In this document: in pieces, positions 6,263 to 12,838 of the stretch | How positions within the stretch are numbered: the first letter of the stretch is position 1 | Layout: each line of letters starts with the position of its first letter | Origin: Desulfobacterales bacterium | Lineage (GTDB): Bacteria; Desulfobacterota; Desulfobacteria; Desulfobacterales; Desulfosalsimonadaceae | DNA: 12,838 nt | Direction: 5' to 3' | Assembly: GCA_029933295.1 (NCBI GenBank) | Contig: JAOZOL010000049.1 | Span: 1 to 12,838 of the forward strand | Position numbers and translations under genes: made by a program | Notes under the pieces: model-generated | The model's input: the letters and a program-made list of their open reading frames with translations, nothing else | Database searches by the model: none | Told to the model about the DNA's origin: nothing

Positions 6263-8044
6263 CTATGAATCAATGAAATGCTTCAGCTTTCGGCTTCGGG
6301 TCGGATGTCGCAACTTCCGCAATGCCTTGGCTTCAATCTGTCGAATCCGTTCGCGGGTAACCGCAAAATCGCTTCCCACTTCTTCTAAGGTATGATCTGC
6401 TTTTTCACCGATGCCGAATCGCATGCGCAACACCTTTTCTTCCCTGGGCGTCAGTGTGGCAAGAACCTTTCGTGTCTGCTCGGCAAGATTGAGACTTATT
6501 GCGGCTTCTGAAGGAAGCATAAACGTCTTGTCTTCGATAAAGTCTCCCAGATGGCTGTCATCTTCTTCGCCAATGGGGGTCTCAAGGGAAATCGGTTCCC
6601 TGGCAATTTTTAATACTTTTCTTACCTTATCCAGGGGTACTTCCATTTTAGCTGCAATTTCCTCAGGCGTCGGTTCTCTGCCAAGCTCCTGAACCAGATA
6701 CCTTGATGTGCGGATCAACTTGTTAATTGTTTCGATCATATGCACTGGAATCCTGATGGTTCTTGCCTGATCAGCAATTGCACGTGTTATGGCCTGCCTT
6801 ATCCACCAGGTCGCATAAGTGCTGAATTTATATCCGCGGCGGTATTCAAATTTATCCACCGCCTTCATCAATCCGATATTCCCTTCCTGAATGAGATCCA
6901 GAAATTGTAATCCGCGATTGGTATATTTTTTAGCAATGCTGACCACAAGACGCAAATTGGCTTTAACCAGTTCGCCCTTTGCCTGTTTTGCCGCCCAACG
7001 CCCATCATCAATGCTGCCAATAACCCGCTTTAACATCCGGGTATCTGCTTTGATCTCTTTTTCTCTTTGATCCACCCGGGTATAAAGCTTTTTCAAATCA
7101 TTAAATACGTTTTTAACTTCCTTCTTTTTTGCGTCACAGCGTTGACAGCCCCATTTAACAAATTTCTTTTCACTATTATCCAGCCTGTCTCGCACATCTG
7201 AAACCGGCGCATCAAACATGGCGGCGCATTTACAGAAAACTTTATTTGTCGTTTCAAACCATTCGACCTGGTCTGTTATAATTTTTTCAATTCCATCAAT
7301 AACACTGCTTTCAAGACGCCATTCTTTGAACTGTTCAAATATTTTTCGGTTTCTGCGCCGGATGGAGCGTTTTATACGACGTTTTTCATCAGCACTCATT
7401 TTCTTTTTGGAATAAAGTTTTTCACGCAACACCTGATTTTCAGCGTCAATTTTTTTGATGGTATCGATTATATCCAGAAATTTTTCAATCTGAATAGATT
7501 CATCAATGATTGTGTCACCCTCATCAATATCTCTGAGCACATGTTTGGGGCGCAATGTCCCGGCAGCTATCTGGTCACCAAGATTAATGATGCTGTTAAC
7601 GCCCAGTGTGGTTTCAAGCATTGCGCATAGAATATCCTGTTCTCCGGCTTCAATTTTTTTAGCAATAACCACTTCACCTTCCCGCGACAGAAGCGTCACC
7701 AGCCCCATCTCACGCAAATACATCTTTACCGGATCTGTTACCGTACCATATGCTGAGAGAGAGTCCATCTCCTCCTTTTCCGAAGATTTATCGCTTTTGC
7801 CTGCTGTTTTCTTTTTCGCAGCTTTAAGTTTCGGCTTTTTTTCAAGAATTTCAATGTCAATATCATCAAACCACAACAGGGTCTCATCGATCTGCTCCGG
7901 CAGCATAACCTCATCAGGAAGCGCCTTGCTGATCTGATCAATTGTTAAGTATCCCTGCTTTTTTCCTTTTGAGACCAATTTATCAGTTGTCTTTTTAGGA
8001 ACCCCTTTGATCTCTCCACGTTTTTTGGTGGTTTTTTTTGCCAT
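6263..8044 (-). CDS. rpoD: RNA polymerase primary sigma factor (sigma-70)
   Basis: Directs RNA polymerase to housekeeping promoters. The 593 residues contain region 1.1 (about 16-60), region 1.2 DPVKMYLREMG (104-114), a long non-conserved region (about 135-350), region 2 (357-436) with NLRLVVSIAKKY, DLIQEGNIGLMKAVDKFEY and the -10-reading YKFSTYATWWIRQAI, region 3 (437-515), and region 4 (530-590) with the helix-turn-helix TLEEVGSDFAVTRERIRQIE that reads the -35. Presence of region 1.1 and the large insert mark it as the group 1 factor, not RpoS or RpoH. The insert carries four cysteines, C271, C273, C300 and C303, that could bind a metal. The N-terminus is very lysine-rich. AGGAGG stands 9 nt before the ATG. 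It follows dnaG by 48 nt, as in the classical macromolecular-synthesis operon, but no rpsU precedes dnaG. Confidence 0.97.
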   Translation of the reverse strand: MAKKTTKKRGEIKGVPKKTTDKLVSKGKKQGYLTIDQISKALPDEVMLPEQIDETLLWFDDIDIEILEKKPKLKAAKKKTAGKSDKSSEKEEMDSLSAYGTVTDPVKMYLREMGLVTLLSREGEVVIAKKIEAGEQDILCAMLETTLGVNSIINLGDQIAAGTLRPKHVLRDIDEGDTIIDESIQIEKFLDIIDTIKKIDAENQVLREKLYSKKKMSADEKRRIKRSIRRRNRKIFEQFKEWRLESSVIDGIEKIITDQVEWFETTNKVFCKCAAMFDAPVSDVRDRLDNSEKKFVKWGCQRCDAKKKEVKNVFNDLKKLYTRVDQREKEIKADTRMLKRVIGSIDDGRWAAKQAKGELVKANLRLVVSIAKKYTNRGLQFLDLIQEGNIGLMKAVDKFEYRRGYKFSTYATWWIRQAITRAIADQARTIRIPVHMIETINKLIRTSRYLVQELGREPTPEEIAAKMEVPLDKVRKVLKIAREPISLETPIGEEDDSHLGDFIEDKTFMLPSEAAISLNLAEQTRKVLATLTPREEKVLRMRFGIGEKADHTLEEVGSDFAVTRERIRQIEAKALRKLRHPTRSRKLKHFIDS

Positions 8045-8092
8045 GAATATATGCCTCCTGAAATTACAATGCTGCTTTTATTAAAAAACCGA

Positions 8093-9871
8093 CTAACGGT
8101 TTATCAGTTGTTCCTGTTTTTTTTTCAAGAGTGAAAACAATAACGTTTCATCTTTACTTTCCTCAGCCGCTTTAATCTGGCTTAGCAAACTGTTTTCACG
8201 ACGTTGCCTGCTGTTAATAAACTGTGCCAAAAGCTTTTCACAATTATCACGATCCCAGGCTTCATCAGTTATTACCAGTGAAGCAATCATTTTTTGCAGT
8301 TCGACCGAATCAAGCCGGTTCATCAAGCCGGCCACGTCTCCTGCCCTGGGAGGCGGAACTTCTACTATCAAATGCCCTATGGCAACCAGGCGCTTATCAA
8401 TAAAATAATCCAGCACCCGTTTATTTTCAATTTCCGGTAAAATTTCCGGAAATTGCAACATCATGGAAATAATCTGTTTCTCAAATCGAAGCATTTCAGA
8501 AGAAATTGAAGGGCCCTCCGATTCAGAAGACACGCACTCCTGGTTTTGCTTAAAACGACCAGCCGGCTGATTTTGTTTTACTGATTTTATCTTTTCAAAT
8601 ATGGCTGTTTCGTCAATATTAAGGCGCTCAGCAAGATATTTTATATATATTGATTTGGCAACAGCGTCATTGATTTGCGATAATGGTTCTTTTAAGTCAG
8701 AAATAATCCGTACCTTGCCTTCCATTGAAAGACCATGAATTTTTACCGCAGTTTCAACCAAAAACTCCATCATGCTAAATGCTTTTTCTGATGCCTGCAA
8801 AAACGCATCGCGGCCATTTTTAAAAATATATGAATCCGGATCATAACCTTTGGGCAAAACAATAACAGCTGCATCCATCCCCTCATTCATAAAAATTGAA
8901 ATACTGCGATGGGCAGCTTTAAGGCCTGCATCGTCTGAATCAAAAACAAGGAAACTTTTTTGAGCAAACCCTCTTTTCAGCATTCTGACATGATCCGGTG
9001 TAAGCGAAGTGCCAAGGGTTGCCACAGAATTTTTAATTCCGTGCTGCTGAAGCGCAAGCAAATCAAAATATCCTTCAACAATATAGATATGACCGGTTTC
9101 GCGGGCTTTTTCTTTTGCCGCTTGCACACCGTAAAGCGAGCGGCTTTTATTATAAATAATGGTTTCCGGCGAATTCAGATATTTGGGCTTTGAGTCATCA
9201 AGGACCCTTCCTCCGAATCCAATGATCTGGTTGGTAACATCATAGATCGGAAACATAATCCGGTTTCTGAACCGATCATAGAATCCCTTGTTCTTTTTTG
9301 GAATAATCAGACCCGTTTTTTCTGCAAGGGCCTGGGAAGTTTTAATTTTTCTAAAAAACCCAATAAGACTATCCCACCCGTCAGGTGCGAAGCCAAGACT
9401 GAATTGATCGATAATTTCCTGGTTAAACCCCCTTTTTTCCAGATATTCGCGGCCAGTTTTCCCAATGGACCGATCCGAAAGCTGTTCTTTGTAAAACATC
9501 ATTATTTGTTTGTTTAAATCAAATAACCGGTCTCTTTCGGATACAATTTTTTTCTGCGCCGGCGTCATTTCGCTCGATGGCAATTGAATTCCATAGCGTC
9601 GGGCAAGAGATTGGACTGCTTCGACAAATCCGATGCCGTCATATTTCATCAAAAAGCTAAAGACATTACCCCCGGCCCCACAGCCGAAACAATGAAAAAT
9701 CTGCTTTGCAGGACTTACGGTAAAGGAAGGCGTTTTTTCAGAATGGAACGGGCAAAGACCGACAAGGTCTTTACCCGCTTTTTTTAATACCACACGTTCG
9801 GATATAATATCTGAAATATTCGCGGTATTTCTTATCTCTGTAAGCTTTTCTTCAGGAAAATATATCGCCAA
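8093..9871 (-). CDS. dnaG: DNA primase
   Basis: Makes RNA primers for replication at the fork, with the DnaB helicase. The 592 residues start with the zinc-binding domain (C40, H43, C61, C64 in CPFHSEKTPSF and FHCFGCGAGGN), then the RNA polymerase core with YDRFRNRIMFPI (198-209), and the TOPRIM fold: VEGYFD with E266, the TLGTSLT loop (285-291), FDSDDAG with D311 and D313, and DPDSY (344-348). Residues about 455-592 are the poorly conserved helicase-binding domain; length is normal. The start is TTG: a strong GGGAGG lies 8 nt upstream of it and there is no ATG or GTG nearby in frame. A TTG start fits the low protein levels typical of primase. A leader of about 147 nt precedes it. It is the first gene of the dnaG-rpoD unit. 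Confidence 0.97.
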   Translation of the reverse strand: MAIYFPEEKLTEIRNTANISDIISERVVLKKAGKDLVGLCPFHSEKTPSFTVSPAKQIFHCFGCGAGGNVFSFLMKYDGIGFVEAVQSLARRYGIQLPSSEMTPAQKKIVSERDRLFDLNKQIMMFYKEQLSDRSIGKTGREYLEKRGFNQEIIDQFSLGFAPDGWDSLIGFFRKIKTSQALAEKTGLIIPKKNKGFYDRFRNRIMFPIYDVTNQIIGFGGRVLDDSKPKYLNSPETIIYNKSRSLYGVQAAKEKARETGHIYIVEGYFDLLALQQHGIKNSVATLGTSLTPDHVRMLKRGFAQKSFLVFDSDDAGLKAAHRSISIFMNEGMDAAVIVLPKGYDPDSYIFKNGRDAFLQASEKAFSMMEFLVETAVKIHGLSMEGKVRIISDLKEPLSQINDAVAKSIYIKYLAERLNIDETAIFEKIKSVKQNQPAGRFKQNQECVSSESEGPSISSEMLRFEKQIISMMLQFPEILPEIENKRVLDYFIDKRLVAIGHLIVEVPPPRAGDVAGLMNRLDSVELQKMIASLVITDEAWDRDNCEKLLAQFINSRQRRENSLLSQIKAAEESKDETLLFSLLKKKQEQLINR

Positions 9872-9943
9872 AAAATGTACCTCCCATTAAGGGAATACGA
9901 GACGACAAAATAATCCGACAGGCAAATATACCAAACAATATCA

Positions 9944-9958
9944 TAACACCTTGTGTTA
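9944..9958. promoter_or_regulatory. Palindrome in the dnaG leader
   Basis: TAACAC-CTT-GTGTTA is a perfect 6-bp inverted repeat with a 3-nt centre, placed between the predicted dnaG start point (about 10018) and the dnaG TTG. It might be an operator or a small RNA hairpin controlling read-through; no regulator can be named from sequence. Confidence 0.3.
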
Positions 9959-10024
9959 AGCCGTCTCACAGATATATTAACTGCCTGATTCTTTTGATAT
10001 TAGGTTTTATTTAGTTAACAACAA

Positions 10025-10053
10025 AATATAATTCCAAATTATGTCCATGTCAA
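10025..10053 (-). promoter_or_regulatory. Sigma-70 promoter of dnaG-rpoD
   Basis: Consensus TTGACA (minus strand, 10048-10053) and TATATT (10025-10030), one base off consensus, are spaced 17 nt apart. The -35 starts 7 nt after the hisA stop codon. Transcription would start near 10018 and give a leader of about 147 nt before dnaG. This is the best promoter match I found in the window and means the primase and sigma gene are not dependent on hisA transcription. It would be read by the RpoD it encodes. Confidence 0.7.
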
Positions 10054-10060
10054 ATAAAAA

Positions 10061-10789
10061 TCATATTTTGCGAAAAAATTTAATGGCGGTCTTTAAGTCC
10101 AGGCTTCCGTCATACAATGCTCTTCCTGTGATCACACCCACAACGCCGACCGTTTCCAGGGGAGCAAGATTTTTGATGTCATCTATGGAAGAAACCCCGC
10201 CGGAAGCAACCACAGGAATTGATATCGCTTCTGCAAACCGTTTTATTTCAGGCAAATTAGGTCCGGTCTGCATGCCGTCCCGTTCAATGTCCGTAAAATT
10301 AATTGCAGCCACACCAAAATTTTCAAACTGTCTGCCAAGATCAACGGCCGAAACCTCAGTCTTTTGTGTCCACCCTTCAATGGCTACCAGTCCGTCAATT
10401 GCATCGATTCCGACAACAATCTGACCAGGAAATTCACGGCAGGCTGTTTTTACCAGCTCCGGATTTTTAATCGCTTCCGTACCGATAACCACCCGGGCAA
10501 CCCCCTGATCAATATACATGCGGATGGTCTCAATATCACGGATGCCACCACCGACCTGAATCGGTACATTTACACGGTCAATTATTAGCCGAATGGTATT
10601 TAAATTTACCGGGCGTTTTCCAACGGCCCCGTCAAGATCCACCACGTGAATTAATTCAGCGCCCTCTGACTCCCACCGGCTTCCCATTGCCGCGGGATCG
10701 TCGGAAAATATAGTCTCAGCATCCATCCTTCCCTGAAGGAGACGGACGCATTTACCACCTTTTATATCAATTGCCGGAATAACTATCAT
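10061..10789 (-). CDS. hisA: ProFAR isomerase (1-(5-phosphoribosyl)-5-[(5-phosphoribosylamino)methylideneamino]imidazole-4-carboxamide isomerase)
   Basis: Catalyses the Amadori rearrangement of ProFAR to PRFAR in histidine synthesis, in the cytosol. A 242-residue half-barrel-duplicated (beta/alpha)8 barrel with the two catalytic aspartates D8 (PAIDIKGGKCVRL) and D129 (VGIDA), phosphate-binding GGG (80-82), the second phosphate site SGG (196-198) and the conserved TDIERDG loop (166-172). The paralogue HisF is longer and has different motifs (AKRIIPCLDV at the start), so HisA is clear. The ATG has no recognisable Shine-Dalgarno in the 28-nt gap after hisB, so expression may depend on upstream translation. 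The rest of the his pathway is not here. Its stop lies just upstream of the dnaG promoter. Confidence 0.96.
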   Translation of the reverse strand: MIVIPAIDIKGGKCVRLLQGRMDAETIFSDDPAAMGSRWESEGAELIHVVDLDGAVGKRPVNLNTIRLIIDRVNVPIQVGGGIRDIETIRMYIDQGVARVVIGTEAIKNPELVKTACREFPGQIVVGIDAIDGLVAIEGWTQKTEVSAVDLGRQFENFGVAAINFTDIERDGMQTGPNLPEIKRFAEAISIPVVASGGVSSIDDIKNLAPLETVGVVGVITGRALYDGSLDLKTAIKFFRKI

Positions 10790-10817
10790 TGGTAACCATA
10801 ATTATATTAAAAAAATA

Positions 10818-11405
10818 TCATAAAACACCTTTGGACGAATGAACATGTTTGATTCGATCATCCAGTTTTGTGGCCTGATCCAGAGATCTTGCAAACGCCT
10901 TAAATATGGACTCAATCACATGGTGATCATTCTCTCCGTAGGAAACGTTAATATGCAGATTCATGCCTGCTTTGTTTACAAATGCGCGGAAAAATTCTTT
11001 AAAAAGATTTGAATGAACTTCAGGTTGGCCCGTGAATATTCCGGGAAGGTTGTAAATTAAAAAAGGACGATTTGACAGATCAATTGCAACGGCTGTCAAA
11101 GAGTCATCCATGGGGGTTACTGCATAACCGTATCGTTGAATCCCTTTTTTATCACCAAGCGCGTTCAAAAGGGATTCACCCAACACCAGACCAACATCTT
11201 CAACCGTGTGATGATAATCAACTTCAATATCACCGGCAGCTTTTATTGTCAGGTCAAAAAAGCCGTGAACAGCAAACAGGGTCAGCATATGATCAAAAAA
11301 AGGAATCCCGGTGGTTATTTCATTCTGACCAGAACCGTCGACATTAAGCGATGCTCTTATTTTTGTCTCTTTTGTCAGTCGTTCAACTTCTGAATAACGT
11401 TTCAT
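10818..11405 (-). CDS. hisB: Imidazoleglycerol-phosphate dehydratase
   Basis: Dehydrates imidazoleglycerol phosphate to imidazoleacetol phosphate in histidine synthesis, with a di-manganese site in a 24-mer. 195 residues is the length of the stand-alone dehydratase; the phosphatase half found in E. coli HisB is absent. Metal and catalytic motifs are intact: GIPFFDHML (33-41, H39), H47, DYHHTVED (63-70), ENDHHVIESIFKA (158-170) and the terminal SSKG (190-193). The TKET near residue 11 is the usual N-terminal substrate segment. AAGGA is 9 nt before the ATG. It is followed by hisA after 28 nt and preceded by tRNA-Ala after about 115 nt; no convincing promoter was found in that gap. Confidence 0.97.
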   Translation of the reverse strand: MKRYSEVERLTKETKIRASLNVDGSGQNEITTGIPFFDHMLTLFAVHGFFDLTIKAAGDIEVDYHHTVEDVGLVLGESLLNALGDKKGIQRYGYAVTPMDDSLTAVAIDLSNRPFLIYNLPGIFTGQPEVHSNLFKEFFRAFVNKAGMNLHINVSYGENDHHVIESIFKAFARSLDQATKLDDRIKHVHSSKGVL

Positions 11406-11521
11406 TCCCTTTCATCCTTTTTAAAGTTGTAAAGAATTCTGGCCCAAAGGACCTGAGTTTAACAATAAAATAAAAAACCGGAAGGCAATTCTAAAACATA
11501 AAAAAGAATAGAATTTGAAAC

Positions 11522-11597
11522 TGGTGGAGATGAGGGGGATCGAACCCCTGACCTCGGCATTGCGAACGCCGCACTCTCCCATCTGAGCTACATCCCC
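11522..11597 (-). tRNA. tRNA-Ala (CGC)
   Basis: A 76-nt cloverleaf with encoded CCA: acceptor GGGGATG with CATCTCC, D-stem GCTC/GAGT, anticodon stem CGGCG/TGCCG with loop TTCGCAA giving anticodon CGC (reads GCG), and T-arm AGGGG-TTCGATC-CCCCT. The third acceptor pair is G3-U70, the main identity element of alanyl-tRNA synthetase, which confirms alanine independently of the anticodon. It lies between the TIGR02757 gene and hisB. Confidence 0.97.
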
Positions 11598-11617
11598 ACG
11601 GTAAGAATTAAGAAGCT

Positions 11618-11646
11618 TATTTAGCAAACGAAAATAAACCGGTCAA
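11618..11646 (-). promoter_or_regulatory. Possible promoter of tRNA-Ala
   Basis: TTGACC (minus strand, 11641-11646) and TAAATA (11618-11623) are 17 nt apart and would start a transcript about 15 nt before the tRNA. The -10 matches consensus poorly. A competing pair further upstream, TTGCAT and TATAGT at 17 nt spacing (the latter within 11652-11660), is about as good. Confidence 0.3.
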
Positions 11647-11682
11647 TGAAAAACTATAATTGTCAATTAATCGGAATGCAAA

Positions 11683-12486
11683 TTAAATGTCAAGATGCTT
11701 TATTAACGCATTGTCACCTTCAAGATCGTCCCGGATACCAAACCGGGTCAAGGCAAAATCATAGCGTACCGGATCATCGAGAGACCATTGTTTAAAACCA
11801 GTTGTTATTTCTATTGCGGCCTTAAGATTTGCTTGTTTCCGTGAAGTTAAGCCAAGCCTGCCACATACGCGAAACATATGTGTATCTAAAGGAACAATAA
11901 GTTTGGATGGGCAAATCCCATTCCACCCGCCCGGGTCCACATCGTCTTTGCGAACCATCCACCGCAAATACAGGTTCAGCCGCTTGCAGGCACTTCCCTT
12001 ATCCGGGCACGGAATCAAATGACCAGGGCTGCAATCATCCGAAGCCTCGATAATCTTTTTTGAAAAAGCCGTAAGCGCGGGAACGATGGTCTCATCGGAT
12101 GAATCAAAACCGATCTTGAAACATTTATAGATCGACCCGTAACCGGCGATGACATGTTTCATGCCGATCATCAGCGCCGCAAGATGGCACCCCCTGGCAA
12201 ACCGGTGAACAAATGCCTCAAAATGTGTAAATATATCTTTTTCGGGTGTCCGCCGCAGATAATCATATGGAGAGTTCCCCATAATTTTCAGTACACCTGA
12301 AACACTTTTTAATATCTGGGCAACCCTTCCATAGGCCAGTGACGAAGCAATCAATCCGACAATTTCACGATCCCGAATCTTTTTATAATTATAAAGAAAT
12401 TCCAGCGGGTCTGGATGAACATATTTCCGTCGGTTATATTGCTCATAAAGATCGTTTAATTTATCTTGCAAAAAACACCGTTTCAA
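11683..12486 (-). CDS. TIGR02757 (DUF2400) family protein
   Basis: A 267-residue soluble protein of uncharacterised family TIGR02757. Family landmarks are HPDPLEFLYNYKKIRDREIVGLIASSLAYGR in the N-terminal helical part (24-54), KRLNLYLRWMVRKDDVDPGGW (168-188), PLDTHMFRVCGRLGL (199-213) and DDPVRYDFALTRFGIRDD (237-254). The arrangement of an RW-MVR-D segment followed by a PLDTH helix recalls helix-hairpin-helix DNA glycosylases, a resemblance that would suggest nucleic-acid binding, but this is inference and no reaction is known. The reading frame begins with TTG at 12484-12486, only 5 codons after an in-frame stop, and has only a GGA 3 nt upstream; a second TTG at residue 6 is possible. It begins 12 nt after the DUF2892 gene, so the two are likely co-transcribed. 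Confidence 0.85.
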   Translation of the reverse strand: MKRCFLQDKLNDLYEQYNRRKYVHPDPLEFLYNYKKIRDREIVGLIASSLAYGRVAQILKSVSGVLKIMGNSPYDYLRRTPEKDIFTHFEAFVHRFARGCHLAALMIGMKHVIAGYGSIYKCFKIGFDSSDETIVPALTAFSKKIIEASDDCSPGHLIPCPDKGSACKRLNLYLRWMVRKDDVDPGGWNGICPSKLIVPLDTHMFRVCGRLGLTSRKQANLKAAIEITTGFKQWSLDDPVRYDFALTRFGIRDDLEGDNALIKHLDI

Positions 12487-12498
12487 TGTCCGATAGAA

Positions 12499-12702
12499 TT
12501 ATTCAAATGCCTTGCCCGGCTTTATTTTAAACGCTTTTAATAAATATACCGAAGGGCAAAACCCTGTAAAAGAGGCCTGAAGCATATTCGCCCCGATAAA
12601 TGCTGTAAACCACAGCCAGTAAGGACTATGCACCTGAGATAATAAAAGACTGATCAAAGTAAAACTCCCGGCAAGTCGGAATACCCATTTGTCAATGTTC
12701 AT
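12499..12702 (-). CDS. DUF2892 small membrane protein
   Basis: A 67-residue inner-membrane protein with two predicted transmembrane helices (about 8-23 and 28-46) and the family signature YWLWFTAFIGANMLQASFTGFCP ending in the conserved cysteine C49. The same domain forms the membrane anchor of rhodanese proteins such as E. coli YgaP; here it stands alone, as is common in sulfate reducers and other anaerobes. Function is unknown, and a role with sulfur or rhodanese partners is only suggested by those fusions. The ATG has AAGGA 9 nt upstream. It is the first gene of a probable two-gene unit with the TIGR02757 gene; about 136 nt upstream lies in the window without another gene. Confidence 0.85.
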   Translation of the reverse strand: MNIDKWVFRLAGSFTLISLLLSQVHSPYWLWFTAFIGANMLQASFTGFCPSVYLLKAFKIKPGKAFE

Positions 12703-12724
12703 AATGTATTTTCCTTCTTATCAT
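12692..12724 (-). other. Possible 10-codon leader ORF before the DUF2892 gene
   Basis: A reading frame MIRRKIHYEH with its own strong GGAGG (12730-12734), 5 nt before the ATG, ends in a TGA that overlaps the DUF2892 start region. The Shine-Dalgarno of this mini-frame is better than that of the main gene. It could be a leader peptide with translational coupling, or the GGAGG may be incidental. Confidence 0.25.
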
Positions 12725-12838
12725 TTTATCCTCCATAAAACTCTATTATTGTTATTGGCAATGCCATAAAAAATCAAAATGTAACGGCAAAGTATAACGG
12801 CTATAAGACGTCATATATAAACAAGATCATTATCATTC

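Noticed and set aside
11470..11516. AATTCTA/TAGAATT hairpin with a T-rich run after tRNA-Ala, as a terminator
   Set aside because: The stem is AU-only, the loop is 15 nt, and the T-run starts about 10 nt after the stem, so it does not fit an intrinsic terminator.
11421..11627. A 68-codon open frame on the minus strand across the tRNA-Ala
   Set aside because: It is read through the tRNA itself and has no ribosome site; it is an artefact of the tRNA sequence.

Overview
The window looks like ordinary chromosomal housekeeping DNA from a Gram-negative anaerobe, most likely a sulfate reducer of the Desulfobacterales or a close deltaproteobacterial relative. That placement is inferred from four things: the dnaG-rpoD pair, a Nif3 / zinc-ribbon / RNase P RNA cluster, a minimal SufC-SufB pair without SufS or SufE, and an unusual HPr-domain fusion protein. 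No marker in the window names a species. Every gene lies on the minus strand, so the biological order runs from the right end to the left end. I see no insertion sequence, phage, CRISPR array or other sign of recent transfer.

Right part (about 12838 to 10061): a small DUF2892 membrane protein and a TIGR02757/DUF2400 protein sit 12 nt apart. They are followed by a tRNA-Ala(CGC) with encoded CCA, then the histidine genes hisB and hisA, 28 nt apart.

Middle (10060 to 6129): a near-consensus sigma-70 promoter just after hisA drives dnaG, which has a TTG start and a strong Shine-Dalgarno, and then rpoD. This is a macromolecular-synthesis operon without rpsU. A tRNA with anticodon CAU follows rpoD and seems to have its own promoter. 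Its acceptor stem suggests tRNA-Ile2 rather than elongator tRNA-Met.

Left part (6128 to 1): nif3-like metal protein, then a coiled-coil C4 zinc-ribbon protein, then rnpB, the RNase P RNA. The rnpB promoter lies inside the 3' end of the zinc-ribbon gene. Next come sufC and a single SufB/SufD-type scaffold gene that overlaps it, then a 439-residue protein ending in an intact HPr phosphocarrier domain, and ispD. The last four genes are tightly packed (13-nt overlap, 7-nt gap, 20-nt gap) and probably form one transcript. That transcript would link Fe-S cluster assembly, a phosphorelay-like protein and the isoprenoid pathway, whose late enzymes IspG and IspH need Fe-S clusters.

The most interesting candidate for something undescribed is the HPr fusion in the Suf operon: about 335 unrecognised residues followed by a domain with both the His and Ser phosphorylation positions at canonical spacing. 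Several CDS starts were moved to GTG/TTG or to a downstream ATG on the basis of Shine-Dalgarno position; these choices are given per gene.
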